Assembly (NCBI RefSeq): GCF_000717995.1
Contig: NZ_JODM01000011.1
Location: forward strand, 93,449 to 157,448
Direction: 5' to 3'
Source of the DNA: Streptomyces violaceorubidus
GTDB taxonomy: Bacteria; Actinomycetota; Actinomycetes; Streptomycetales; Streptomycetaceae
DNA: 64,000 nt
Part shown: in pieces, positions 1-8,157 of the stretch
How positions within the stretch are numbered: position 1 is the stretch's first letter
How the letters are laid out: each line of letters starts with the position of its first letter
Notes under the pieces: generated by a model
Seen by the model: the letters and a program-made list of their open reading frames with translations, nothing else
Databases searched by the model: none
Told to the model about the DNA's origin: nothing
Program-made: the position numbers and the translations under genes

Positions 1-546
1 CGGACGGCGGTCCGTCCGGGCGGAGGGGGCCCGCCCGGCGCCCGGCGGCAGCACCGCCCGGCGGTGGGCGTCGCATCCCCACCCGTACCCGTACCCGCAC
101 CCGGGCCCTCACCCCGTCGTCCCGTGCCGTCCGGCGCCGCGCGAGGGTGTCTGGCCCCGAGTCCGGCACCGGGACCGTGCGTCACCGAACCCTTTCCGGA
201 GGCGGGCGGCCCGGGACCGCACGGAGGGACCGGACCCGCCCGCACAGCGCGGAGACGCCGGTTACGGGCAGGGCGGGGACCCGTCCGGACGAGGTGGGTA
301 CGGCGGAGCGCGGGGGCCAAGGGGGCGGCGGGTGCCCCTGAGACGGGTGGGCGCGGCCCCGGGGGGCGTATCCGGGTGCCACGGCTCGGCCGGCACGTCG
401 GCATCGCGGGCCTGACCTGGTGAGACGCGTGCTCGCGCGGCGCGCGGGAAGGGGTGGTGGGACGCAGCTCGGAAGGAAGTGGATCAGTACCCGAAGCGGT
501 CGGCGAAGGGAGTGTTTATCGTCAGGCAGACGACTATGATCGCCGC
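1..546. other. Gene-free leading stretch
   Basis: I see no convincing gene here. The open frames are short, Pro/Arg/Gly-rich and typical of GC-rich non-coding DNA. A hairpin with 8-bp arms at 16-23 and 31-38 and a 7-nt loop may be the terminator of a gene lying before the window. A short run of a 6-bp unit (CCCGTA-like) occurs around 81-103. The last 35 bases carry the promoter and operator of the Nudix gene. Confidence 0.5.
516..540 (+). promoter_or_regulatory. Leaderless promoter with overlapping inverted repeat
   Basis: TATGAT at 535-540 is a good -10 hexamer ending 6 nt before the ATG at 547, so the mRNA is probably leaderless. The inverted repeat TCGTC-aggca-GACGA (519-533) sits just in front of and against the -10. 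Its AT-rich flanks and GTC/GAC core resemble the general form of operators of NrtR-type Nudix regulators, as far as I recall. Autoregulation by the downstream gene is an inference. Confidence 0.5.
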
Positions 547-1305
547 ATGCCCTACGACCCGTCAGCCTTTCCGCCCTTCGCCGTCACCGTGGACCTGGTC
601 GTGCTGACCGTGCGTCGTCACTCCTTGTGCGCGCTGGCGGTGCGCAGGGGTGAGCCCCCGTTCCAGGGCAGGTGGGCCCTGCCCGGCGGGTTCGTACGGG
701 CCGGCGAGGATCTGGCGCAGGCGGCGGCGCGGGAGCTGGCCGAGGAGACCGGGCTGTGCGTCCACGACCCGGCCGCGCCCACCCAGGACAACGGCGCCCA
801 CCTGGAGCAGCTCGCGACCTACGGCGACCCGGAGCGCGACCCCCGTATGCGGGTGGTCAGCGTCGCCCACCTCGCGCTCGCTCCCGACCTGCCCGCGCCG
901 CGAGCGGGCGGTGACGCCAGCAACGCCCGCTGGGCACCGGTCGAGGAACTGCTGGAACAGAGCGGCTACGGGCATGCGGGCGAGGCGGTGGCGCCGCTCG
1001 CCTTCGACCACGCCCGGATTCTCGCGGACGGGGTGGAGCGAGCCCGCTCCAAGATCGAGTACTCGTCCTTGGCCACCGCCTTCTGCCCGCCCGAATTCAC
1101 CGTGGGCGAGCTGCGCCGTGTCTACGAGGCGGTGTGGAGCGTGGCGCTCGACCCCCGCAACTTCCATCGCAAGGTGACGGGCACCCCGGGTTTCCTCGTC
1201 CCCACCGGCGGGACGACCACCCGCCAGGGCGGCCGTCCCGCCCAGCTCTTCCGGGCGGGCGGCGCGACCCTCCTGAACCCCCCGATGCTCCGCCCCGAGG
1301 TGTGA
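547..1305 (+). CDS. Nudix-domain protein with probable C-terminal winged helix (NrtR-like)
   Basis: 252 aa. The N-terminal Nudix fold has a complete Nudix box: G48, E54, R62, E63, E66, E67 and G69 all fit GX5EX7REUXEEXGU, so pyrophosphohydrolase chemistry is possible. About 100 further residues follow (from ~150), matching the winged-helix part of NrtR-type regulators, which couple ADP-ribose/NAD metabolites to transcription. The ATG at 547 is preferred over an upstream GTG at 454 because a -10 box lies just before it and the Nudix domain begins right after it. The ABC gene follows 55 bp downstream. Whether it is an enzyme, a regulator or both cannot be decided from sequence; an intact Nudix box is somewhat unusual for a pure regulator. 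Confidence 0.85.
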   Translation: MPYDPSAFPPFAVTVDLVVLTVRRHSLCALAVRRGEPPFQGRWALPGGFVRAGEDLAQAAARELAEETGLCVHDPAAPTQDNGAHLEQLATYGDPERDPRMRVVSVAHLALAPDLPAPRAGGDASNARWAPVEELLEQSGYGHAGEAVAPLAFDHARILADGVERARSKIEYSSLATAFCPPEFTVGELRRVYEAVWSVALDPRNFHRKVTGTPGFLVPTGGTTTRQGGRPAQLFRAGGATLLNPPMLRPEV

Positions 1306-1347
1306 CGCCGGGCCCTCGCGATGCCCGAAAAACCGGATATCGCACGC

Positions 1348-1360
1348 TATTCTGCTACAG
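1348..1360 (+). promoter_or_regulatory. -10 box of a probable leaderless promoter
   Basis: TATTCT at 1348-1353 lies 7 nt before the GTG start of the ABC gene, and no Shine-Dalgarno sequence fits between them. No clear -35 is visible. Confidence 0.4.
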
Positions 1361-3361
1361 GTGATCCAGGCCTTCGGACTGACCAGCAACCCCCGCAAGG
1401 AGCTTCCGCCCGCCGTCGACGACGTCTCGTTCGAGGCGCGCGCGGGCCGCGTCACCGCGCTGCTCGGAGCATCGGGCGCCGGCAAGACGACGGCACTCAG
1501 ACTCATGCTCGAGCTCCAACAGGGCCGGGGCCTCACCTACTTCAGAGGCCGCCCCCTGCACCGCATCGCCCACCCCGCACGTGAGGTGGGCGTGCTGCTG
1601 GGGGACGTTCCGGGGCACCCCGCCCGTACGGTGCGCGGCCACCTCCGCATGTTGTGCGCGGCGGCCGGCGTTCCCGTCGGCCGGGCGGACGAGGTCCTGG
1701 AGTCGGTCGGCCTCCAGAACCTGCGCGACGAACGCCTCGGCACCCTCTCCCGCGGCATGGACCGACGCCTCGGACTGGCCTGCGCGCTGGTCCCCGACCC
1801 GCACACCCTGGTCCTCGACGACCCGGCCGGCGCGCTCTCCCCCCAGGACTCCCGACGGCTGCACGGCGCGTTGCGTGCCCATGCCGCCCAGGGCGGAACC
1901 GTGCTGTTCAGCACGGCGGACCCCAAGGAGGCCGCGCGCAGCGCCGACCACGTCGTCACCCTGGAGCGGGGCAGAGTCGTCGCCGACCAGGACGCGGCGG
2001 AGTTCTCCCGCACCCGGCTGCGACCCCGCGTCGCCGTACGCAGCCCGCACGCCGCCCGCCTCGCCTCCCTGGTGACCAAGGAGGCACGCACGGCACGCCG
2101 TTCCGTCGAGGTGGTACGCGAGGGCGGCAACCGGCTCGCGGTCTACGGCAGTACCTGCGCCGACATCGGTGAGACGGCCTTCCGGCACGGGATCCTCGTT
2201 CACCAACTGGCCGACGAGGTCGGTGACATGGGCCCCGGGGCCGATGCGATCCCGGCCGCCCGGCAGCAGGAGCGACGGGGGGCGGACGGTGACCGTGCGC
2301 TGGACGCTGAGACGTCCGGCATGCCGTGCCCGTCGCCCGTCACGGAGCAGGACGCGGCTGCGGCCGCGGACGCCGCCGAAGACCCGGACGGCCCCGCACC
2401 CGGGACCGTCCTGCGCAGCACATCTGGCCCCCGCGAAGCCCCCGTCCCCGGCAGCCGTCCCGGACCTCCCGGGCCCTGCGCTCCCGACGCCTCCCCACCC
2501 CGCACCCCACGCCCGTCCGGCAGCCTCACCCCCGGCACGGCGACGGCCCGGGAGACGACCGCCGAGCTCCCGCCCCCCATCTCCGTCCGCTCCGCCCCCA
2601 GCCCCCTCCGTCCGCTGCGCTACGAACTCCGCCGCGTCGCGGGTGTCCGCACCGGGTACGTCACCGGTGCGGTCGTGCTGCTCGTGTCCGCCGTCACCAC
2701 CCTGGTCCTGGCCCGTGTCGGACACACCCCGCAGCCGCGGCTCCTGGCCGCGTGGCCGCGAGAGCTCCCGCTGCCGCCCGCCGCACTCGGCGCGGGGCTG
2801 CTCGGCGCCCTCGCCTTCGGTGACGAGTTCCGCCACCCAGCCCTGGCCGCGGACCGCGGCACCGTCCCCCGCCGCATGGGGTTGCTGACCGCCAAACTCC
2901 TCGTCTCCGCGGCGGCCGCACTGCTGCTGGCCGTCCTGACGGTGGGGTGCGACGCCGAATTGCTCCGTCTCTTCTACGGACCGGAGCTCGCGGGAGCCCC
3001 CGCCGACTGGGCGGCGCTGGGCGCCGGTTGGCTCGCACTCGTGGTCGGATGCGCCTGGTCCGGAGTGCTCGCCGCGGGGGTCTTCCGGTCCACCACCGCC
3101 GGGCTGGCGGCCGTGGTCGCCGTCCCGGTCCTCGTCGTACCGCTCGTACAGAAGGTCTGGGCCGGTCCGTCCGTGCGGACGGCCGCCGGGTTCCCGATGC
3201 GGGTGCGGGAAGTCCTCCTGAGCCAGTGGCCGTTCGGCGGTGAGCGGTATGTGGTCGAGGTGCTGCGGCTGATCGCTCAACCGGTGGGCGGCGCAATGAC
3301 GTTGTCGCTGACCGCTCTGCTCTGCGCCTATCTGCTCATGACCTTGCGCAGCAGGGTTTGA
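1361..3361 (+). CDS. Fused ABC-type ATPase and membrane protein with degenerate catalytic motifs
   Basis: 666 aa. Residues 1-~215 are an ABC ATPase domain with an intact Walker A (G36-ASGAGK-T43) and signature LSRGM near 129. The Walker B end reads LVLDDP, so the usual catalytic Glu is Asp, and the H-loop reads STADPKE where STH is usual. A Pro/Ser/Thr-rich linker (~285-405) joins it to a C-terminal half (~415-665) with about six hydrophobic segments, like an ABC-2 permease. Substrate is unknown. It lies between the Nudix gene and whiH, all on the plus strand; the stop is about 165 bp before the chosen whiH start. The degenerate ATPase residues suggest slow hydrolysis or a regulatory role; that is inference. 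Confidence 0.75.
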   Translation: MIQAFGLTSNPRKELPPAVDDVSFEARAGRVTALLGASGAGKTTALRLMLELQQGRGLTYFRGRPLHRIAHPAREVGVLLGDVPGHPARTVRGHLRMLCAAAGVPVGRADEVLESVGLQNLRDERLGTLSRGMDRRLGLACALVPDPHTLVLDDPAGALSPQDSRRLHGALRAHAAQGGTVLFSTADPKEAARSADHVVTLERGRVVADQDAAEFSRTRLRPRVAVRSPHAARLASLVTKEARTARRSVEVVREGGNRLAVYGSTCADIGETAFRHGILVHQLADEVGDMGPGADAIPAARQQERRGADGDRALDAETSGMPCPSPVTEQDAAAAADAAEDPDGPAPGTVLRSTSGPREAPVPGSRPGPPGPCAPDASPPRTPRPSGSLTPGTATARETTAELPPPISVRSAPSPLRPLRYELRRVAGVRTGYVTGAVVLLVSAVTTLVLARVGHTPQPRLLAAWPRELPLPPAALGAGLLGALAFGDEFRHPALAADRGTVPRRMGLLTAKLLVSAAAALLLAVLTVGCDAELLRLFYGPELAGAPADWAALGAGWLALVVGCAWSGVLAAGVFRSTTAGLAAVVAVPVLVVPLVQKVWAGPSVRTAAGFPMRVREVLLSQWPFGGERYVVEVLRLIAQPVGGAMTLSLTALLCAYLLMTLRSRV

Positions 3362-3425
3362 CGACGGCTGTCGCACCCTTCCGTTCCGACCGTGTGCGCA
3401 ACTCCCCGGGGAAAGCCCATTTCTT

Positions 3426-3465
3426 TCCGATAAGGCGTCAATTGCGACGGGGTGAGCGATCACCC
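3426..3465 (+). promoter_or_regulatory. whiH upstream region: CCGATAA element and palindromic operator candidate
   Basis: CCGATAA at 3427-3433 matches most of the -10 of WhiG-dependent promoters (GCCGATAA). A TAAA -35 is not found at the usual ~16-nt distance, so the assignment is incomplete. Starting 16 nt downstream is GGGTGA-GCGA-TCACCC (3450-3465), a 6-bp inverted repeat well placed for an autoregulatory GntR-type operator. whiH in S. coelicolor is known to be WhiG-dependent and autoregulated. Confidence 0.4.
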
Positions 3466-3525
3466 TTTCGTGTGCTTTTCACCAAAGACCTCAAGGGAGT
3501 TGGAGCCAGCGCCGACAAAGGATGC

Positions 3526-4413
3526 GTGAGTACCCTTGCGCACACCATGATGACCGCCGCCCGTTCCGCCGACTCCGGCCTCGCGAACCCGGGCGAACTC
3601 GACCGCTACCCGTACGCGGAGACGCCCGGCGTCGACCGCGTCGGAGCGCCCTCCTGGGAAGGGGTGGAGCCCGAGCTGGGGCGCGTGGGCCGGCGCACCG
3701 CGGGCAACCGTGGCCGCGGACTGCACGGGCAACTCGTCCAGCAGCTGGGCCAGATGATCGTTTCGGGCGACCTGGGTGCCGACCGCCCGCTGGTGCCCGA
3801 GGAGATCGGGCAGCGTTTCGAGGTCTCCCGCACCGTGGTGCGTGAGTCCCTCCGTGTGCTGGAGGCGAAGGGGCTGGTCAGCGCCCGCCCCAATGTCGGT
3901 ACCCGGGTGCGCCCCGTCAGTGACTGGAACCTCCTGGATCCGGACATCATCGAATGGCGTGCCTTCGGCCCGCAGCGCGACGACCAGCGCCGCGAGCTGA
4001 GCGAGCTGCGCTGGACGATCGAGCCGCTCGCCGCGCGCCTGGCCGCCGGGCACGGGCGCGAGGACGTCCAGCAGCGGCTCTCCGACATGGTCGGGCTCAT
4101 GGGCCACGCCATGGGGCAGGGCGACGCGCTCACCTTCTCGCGTGCCGATGCCGAGTTCCACACCCTGCTCATCCAGGTCGCGGGCAACCGGATGCTGGAC
4201 CACCTCTCCGGGATCGTGTCCGCCGCCCTCCACGTCTCCGGCGGTCCGGTCACGGGCTGTGACCGGCCGAACGACGTGTCGATCGCCCAGCACGGCAGGA
4301 TCGTCGACGCCCTCGGCACCGGCGACGGCGCGGCGGCCGAGGTGGCCATGCGCCAACTTCTGACCGTCCACCCCGAGGTGGAACGCGTGGTGCCCGCCCC
4401 TCGCGAGCACTGA
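3526..4413 (+). CDS. whiH: WhiH, GntR/FadR-type sporulation regulator
   Basis: 295 aa. A GntR winged helix spans ~65-130 (arginine-rich recognition segment SRTVVRESLRVLEAKGL) and an FCD ligand-binding domain ~155-290. The ~60-residue N-terminal extension before the HTH is characteristic of WhiH. I chose GTG 3526 because AAAGGA precedes it and the resulting length matches what I recall for the S. coelicolor protein. WhiH acts in sporulating aerial hyphae after WhiG and is needed for proper septation. The adjacent hrdB supports the assignment, as the two genes neighbour each other in S. coelicolor. The effector is unknown; FCD domains usually bind carboxylic acids, often with a metal. Confidence 0.9.
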   Translation: MSTLAHTMMTAARSADSGLANPGELDRYPYAETPGVDRVGAPSWEGVEPELGRVGRRTAGNRGRGLHGQLVQQLGQMIVSGDLGADRPLVPEEIGQRFEVSRTVVRESLRVLEAKGLVSARPNVGTRVRPVSDWNLLDPDIIEWRAFGPQRDDQRRELSELRWTIEPLAARLAAGHGREDVQQRLSDMVGLMGHAMGQGDALTFSRADAEFHTLLIQVAGNRMLDHLSGIVSAALHVSGGPVTGCDRPNDVSIAQHGRIVDALGTGDGAAAEVAMRQLLTVHPEVERVVPAPREH

Positions 4414-4482
4414 CCGCTTCCGCCGCAACGGCGCGGTCCGGGCACGCCAAACCCCTCCTGTGGCAGTGGCCGGCCCCGCCGT

Positions 4483-4532
4483 CACCGTCGGACTCCGCGG
4501 AACCGCTCATGGTTCCGCGGAGTCCGACGGTG
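4483..4532. terminator. Strong inverted-repeat terminator after whiH
   Basis: Two perfectly complementary 22-bp arms (4483-4504 and 4511-4532) flank a 6-nt loop. There is no U-tract, as is common for Streptomyces terminators. Confidence 0.85.
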
Positions 4533-4650
4533 TGATGAGAGGCTGACTCGTCCCGGTGTGGCCGCGACGCATCAGTTGGTGACCTTATTCATCCATGTCT
4601 GACTGGTTTTGATCGCTTACGGGGTGTGACTCGTGCCACGCGGATTGGGC

Positions 4651-4676
4651 GTAACGCTCTTGGGAACAACACGATG
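4651..4676 (+). promoter_or_regulatory. ECF-type promoter candidate for hrdB
   Basis: GTAAC at 4651-4655 and CGAT at 4672-4675 are separated by 16 nt, the spacing and motif style of ECF sigma promoters. hrdB of Streptomyces is known to be driven in part by ECF sigma factors (ShbA and SigR); which one would use this site cannot be told here. The leader to the GTG is about 155 nt. Confidence 0.4.
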
Positions 4677-4837
4677 ACCTAAGAGGTGACAGCCGCGGAG
4701 GAATACGGACGCCGTTCACGGCGCTGTGCATCTCCCCGGCCCGCCCGCACCGTCGGCCCATTCCCAAGCCGGTGGTCGGCTCCTGTCCGCCGTGGACGGG
4801 GCCGGAAGCCGTTTTTCAACGTTCCGAGAGGTTGTTC

Positions 4838-6370
4838 GTGTCGGCCAGCACATCCCGTACGCTCCCGCCGGAGATCGCCGAGTCCGTCTCTGTCATGGCG
4901 CTCATTGAGCGGGGAAAGGCTGAGGGGCAGATCGCCGGCGATGACGTGCGTCGGGCCTTCGAAGCTGACCAGATTCCGGCCACTCAGTGGAAGAACGTAC
5001 TGCGCAGCCTCAACCAGATCCTCGAGGAAGAGGGTGTGACGCTGATGGTCAGTGCCGCAGAGCCCAAGCGCACCCGAAAGAGCGTCGCAGCGAAGAGTCC
5101 CGCCAAGCGCACCGCCACCAAGGCGGTCGCGGCCAAGACGGTGACCAGCAGGAAGGCGACCGCTCCCGCCGCCCCGGCGGCGCCCGCCACCGAGCCCGCC
5201 GTCGAGGAAGAGGCGCCCGTCAAGAAGGCGGCGGCCAAGAAGACGACCGCCAAGAAGGCGACGGCGAAGAAGACGACCGCCAAGAAGACGGCGGCCAAGA
5301 AGACCACGGCCAAGAAGGAAGACGGCGAGCTTCTCGAGGACGAGGCGACCGAGGAGCCGAAGGGCGGGGCCGAGGAGCCCGAGGGCACCGAGAACGCCGG
5401 CTTCGTACTGTCCGACGAGGACGAGGACGACGCTCCGGCCCAGCAGGTCGCCGCGGCCGGTGCCACCGCCGACCCGGTCAAGGACTACCTCAAGCAGATC
5501 GGCAAGGTCCCGCTGCTCAACGCCGAGCAGGAGGTCGAACTCGCCAAGCGCATCGAGGCCGGTCTGTTCGCCGAGGACAAGCTGGCGAACTCCGACAAGC
5601 TCGCGCCCAAGCTCAAGCGCGAACTGGAGATCATCGCCGAGGACGGCCGCCGCGCCAAGAACCACCTGCTGGAGGCCAACCTCCGCCTGGTGGTCTCGCT
5701 GGCCAAGCGCTACACCGGGCGCGGCATGCTCTTCCTGGACCTCATCCAGGAGGGCAACCTCGGTCTGATCCGCGCCGTGGAGAAGTTCGACTACACCAAG
5801 GGCTACAAGTTCTCCACGTACGCCACCTGGTGGATCCGGCAGGCGATCACCCGCGCGATGGCCGACCAGGCCCGCACCATCCGTATCCCGGTGCACATGG
5901 TCGAGGTCATCAACAAGCTCGCGCGCGTGCAGCGCCAGATGCTCCAGGACCTGGGCCGCGAGCCCACCCCGGAGGAGCTGGCCAAGGAGCTCGACATGAC
6001 CCCGGAGAAGGTCATCGAGGTCCAGAAGTACGGTCGCGAGCCCATCTCGCTGCACACCCCGCTCGGCGAGGACGGCGACAGCGAGTTCGGTGACCTCATC
6101 GAGGACTCCGAGGCGGTCGTGCCGGCCGACGCGGTCAGCTTCACCCTCCTGCAGGAGCAGCTGCACTCCGTGCTCGACACCCTGTCCGAGCGCGAGGCGG
6201 GCGTCGTCTCCATGCGCTTCGGCCTCACCGACGGTCAGCCGAAGACCCTCGACGAGATCGGCAAGGTCTACGGCGTCACGCGTGAGCGCATCCGCCAGAT
6301 CGAGTCGAAGACCATGTCGAAGCTGCGGCACCCGTCGCGTTCCCAGGTGCTGCGCGACTACCTCGACTGA
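4838..6370 (+). CDS. hrdB: HrdB, principal RNA polymerase sigma factor (sigma-70 group 1)
   Basis: 510 aa. After an N-terminal ~70 residues comes a Lys/Ala-rich low-complexity tract (~75-165, repeated AKKT units) and an acidic stretch. The conserved core follows: region 1.2 from ~207, region 2 from ~278 ([17 protein letters not shown], and the -10-reading helix with [15 protein letters not shown]), region 3, and region 4 with the -35-binding helix ([18 protein letters not shown]) from ~448 to the C-terminus. It directs RNA polymerase to housekeeping promoters. GTG 4838 is preceded by GAGAGG at 4826-4831. The gene is monocistronic, between two strong terminators. Identity is essentially certain. 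Confidence 0.98.
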   Translation: MSASTSRTLPPEIAESVSVMALIERGKAEGQIAGDDVRRAFEADQIPATQWKNVLRSLNQILEEEGVTLMVSAAEPKRTRKSVAAKSPAKRTATKAVAAKTVTSRKATAPAAPAAPATEPAVEEEAPVKKAAAKKTTAKKATAKKTTAKKTAAKKTTAKKEDGELLEDEATEEPKGGAEEPEGTENAGFVLSDEDEDDAPAQQVAAAGATADPVKDYLKQIGKVPLLNAEQEVELAKRIEAGLFAEDKLANSDKLAPKLKRELEIIAEDGRRAKNHLLEANLRLVVSLAKRYTGRGMLFLDLIQEGNLGLIRAVEKFDYTKGYKFSTYATWWIRQAITRAMADQARTIRIPVHMVEVINKLARVQRQMLQDLGREPTPEELAKELDMTPEKVIEVQKYGREPISLHTPLGEDGDSEFGDLIEDSEAVVPADAVSFTLLQEQLHSVLDTLSEREAGVVSMRFGLTDGQPKTLDEIGKVYGVTRERIRQIESKTMSKLRHPSRSQVLRDYLD

Positions 6371-6402
6371 GTCGCGGTAGTCAGTACGAGCGTCGTACGA
6401 GT

Positions 6403-6443
6403 GCGAAGGCCCGGTTCCGCCACGTGCGGAACCGGGCCTTCGC
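6403..6443 (+). terminator. hrdB terminator
   Basis: Perfect 18-bp arms at 6403-6420 and 6426-6443 with a CACGT loop, 33 nt after the hrdB stop. Confidence 0.85.
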
Positions 6444-6520
6444 GCTGAGCAGCGGGTGCGCGACACGCCGTACTGGATCACTCTGGGTGTCTCATGACCA
6501 CCTAGGAGTGAGGAGCCCGC

Positions 6521-7375
6521 ATGCGTCTCTTTGCCCGGACACTGGCCCGGCCGCTGGTGCTGGCGGCCGCGGCGACCGCGATACCGCTGGGGTCGGCGGC
6601 CCCCGTGGCCGCCGACAGCGTCGTCGTCGGGGGATTCCCGGTCGAAGTGTCCGACAGTCCCTGGACCGTCGCCCTGTCCAGTCGTGACCGGTTCGGGGGT
6701 ACGCGGGCGGGACAGTTCTGCGGGGGAGTGGCGGTCGGTCGGACCACCGTCCTCACGGCGGCCCACTGCCTGGGGGAGCAGGTGCTCGGGTCGCCGCCGG
6801 ATCAGGTGGGCGACCTGAAGGTCATCGCCGGCCGCACCGACCTGCTGTCGGACCAGGGCCAGGAGATCCGCGTCCGCTCCGTGTGGGTGAATCCGGAGCA
6901 CGACGACGGCAGCAACGCCGGCGACTTCGCGGTGCTCACCCTCTCCGAAGCCCTTCCGGCCGGCTCGGTCATAGGGATGGCGGCGGAAGGCGACCCGGCG
7001 TACACGCCGGACACGGGGGCGCTCGTCTACGGCTGGGGGGACACCTCAGGTGCCGGCGACTACGCCAACGGTCTGCACGCGTCCCGTGTGCGCGTGCTTC
7101 CCGACGCGTCCTGCGAGCGGGCGTATCCGGGGAGCGACGACGGACGGTACCTCCCGAGCACCATGCTCTGTGCCGGGGAGGAGGCCGGTGGCCGCGACGC
7201 CTGTCAGGGGGACAGCGGAGGACCGCTGGTCGGCCGGGGGAGGCTCATCGGTCTGGTGTCCTGGGGGAGTGGCTGCGGGCGCCCGGGCAGTCCCGGGGTG
7301 TACACGCGTGTCTCCTCGGTGCTGCGGACGCTGGGCTGGGACGGCACGGCCGCGCGGCAGCGCGGGGGCGTCTGA
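6521..7375 (+). CDS. Secreted trypsin-like serine protease (S1 family)
   Basis: 284 aa. The N-terminus has MRLFAR, a hydrophobic run and an Ala-rich cleavage region around 30-32, a classical Sec signal peptide. The mature start VVGGFPVEV resembles the IVGG activation site of trypsins. The catalytic triad is visible: H82 in TAAHC, D135 in GDFAVL and S232 in GDSGGP. D226, six residues before the catalytic Ser, corresponds to chymotrypsin Asp189, predicting cleavage after Arg/Lys. Cysteines are paired as in the family. It is secreted and probably matures autocatalytically. SD GAGGAG lies just before ATG 6521. Its position downstream of hrdB is conserved in Streptomyces as I recall. Confidence 0.92.
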   Translation: MRLFARTLARPLVLAAAATAIPLGSAAPVAADSVVVGGFPVEVSDSPWTVALSSRDRFGGTRAGQFCGGVAVGRTTVLTAAHCLGEQVLGSPPDQVGDLKVIAGRTDLLSDQGQEIRVRSVWVNPEHDDGSNAGDFAVLTLSEALPAGSVIGMAAEGDPAYTPDTGALVYGWGDTSGAGDYANGLHASRVRVLPDASCERAYPGSDDGRYLPSTMLCAGEEAGGRDACQGDSGGPLVGRGRLIGLVSWGSGCGRPGSPGVYTRVSSVLRTLGWDGTAARQRGGV

Positions 7376-7404
7376 GGGCCGCTGAGAGCCTTCGGGGTAC
7401 GAGC

Positions 7405-7443
7405 ACGGGCGGCCGCCTCCGGGATCCGGGGGCGGCCGCCCGT
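7405..7443. terminator. Convergent terminator between protease and DUF7455 genes
   Basis: Arms 7405-7417 and 7431-7443 are perfectly complementary (13 bp); four further inner pairs, one of them G-U, extend the stem. It can serve both converging genes. Confidence 0.75.
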
Positions 7444-7486
7444 TCATCGGCCTGTGCCGATTCGGCTCGTCGTCGGGCGCGTTGAG

Positions 7487-7717
7487 TCAGCGCTCTTCCT
7501 CGGCGGAAGATGCCGGAACGGTCGTCAGCCGCTCCGTCTCGTCCTGTATCTCAGCGGCGATCTTCTTGAGTTCCGGCTCGAACTTGCGACCGTGGTGGGC
7601 GCAGAAGAGCAGTTCTCCGCCGCTCAGCAGGACGACGCGCAGATATGCCTGGGCGCCGCAGCGGTCGCAGCGATCGGCGGCCGTCAGCGGGCTTGCGGAA
7701 GTCAGAACAGTAGTCAC
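7487..7717 (-). CDS. Small zinc-ribbon protein, DUF7455 family
   Basis: 76 aa. CDRCGAQAYLRV near residues 17-28 and CAHHGRKF near 39-46 form a CxxC...CxxH pattern that should bind one zinc ion; the C-terminus is helical and acidic. The family is widespread in Actinobacteria and has no known function. GTG 7717 is preceded by AGAAGAGG. It is transcribed divergently from parE and converges on the protease gene. Possible roles include nucleic-acid or protein binding; nothing in the sequence decides. Confidence 0.8.
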   Translation of the reverse strand: MTTVLTSASPLTAADRCDRCGAQAYLRVVLLSGGELLFCAHHGRKFEPELKKIAAEIQDETERLTTVPASSAEEER

Positions 7718-8157
7718 GTCGCCTCTTCTCTAGCTCGACGAGCTGTCGTACCAGGGTCAACATCCAACCAGCCCCAAAACGTTCCCGCTCGTGGCGTTTC
7801 CTCGAAAAATCTTTCCGAGGGGCCGGCTGTTGCCGATTGGCGGCGAATGTGCCGTATTGCGTGTCTGTGTGTCGTACGGGTTCGCGCAGTCGGTCAGTGT
7901 CGGTCCCGCCGGCTGGGTTGCCGGTTTGTTCATGAGGACGTGCCCGGAGCCTAAATGGTTCATGCCTCGAAGGGAACGTGATGTGTACTTCACCCCATCG
8001 AGGGATCGAACAGGTATGCGACCCTGGACTAGGGTGAGGGCGCGACGAGGGTGGCGTTACAACGGCTCTACCAGGCCTCGGTACCCTCTGACCGGTGAAC
8101 CGAGCCACGCCCTTACCCAGCGGGGCCCCATCTGAAATTCAGCGAGGAGCGAACCGC
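7718..8157. other. Divergent intergenic region between DUF7455 gene and parE
   Basis: About 440 bp without a gene. A small hairpin (CCTCG...CGAGG, about 7800-7820) is visible, and the stretch 7755-7960 is noticeably richer in A/T than its surroundings, consistent with promoters on both strands. I cannot assign exact promoter boxes. Confidence 0.4.

Noticed and set aside
64..423. 119-aa frame near the window start
   Set aside because: Pro/Arg/Gly-rich, no SD, overlaps equally long frames on the other strand.
3406..3433. Complete WhiG promoter for whiH
   Set aside because: The CCGATAA -10 is present, but the bases 16 nt upstream are CCGG, not TAAA.
4679..6901. 740-aa open frame antisense to hrdB
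   Set aside because: Mirror of the GC-rich coding frame; Leu/Gly/Arg-rich with no motif, and hrdB on the other strand is certain.
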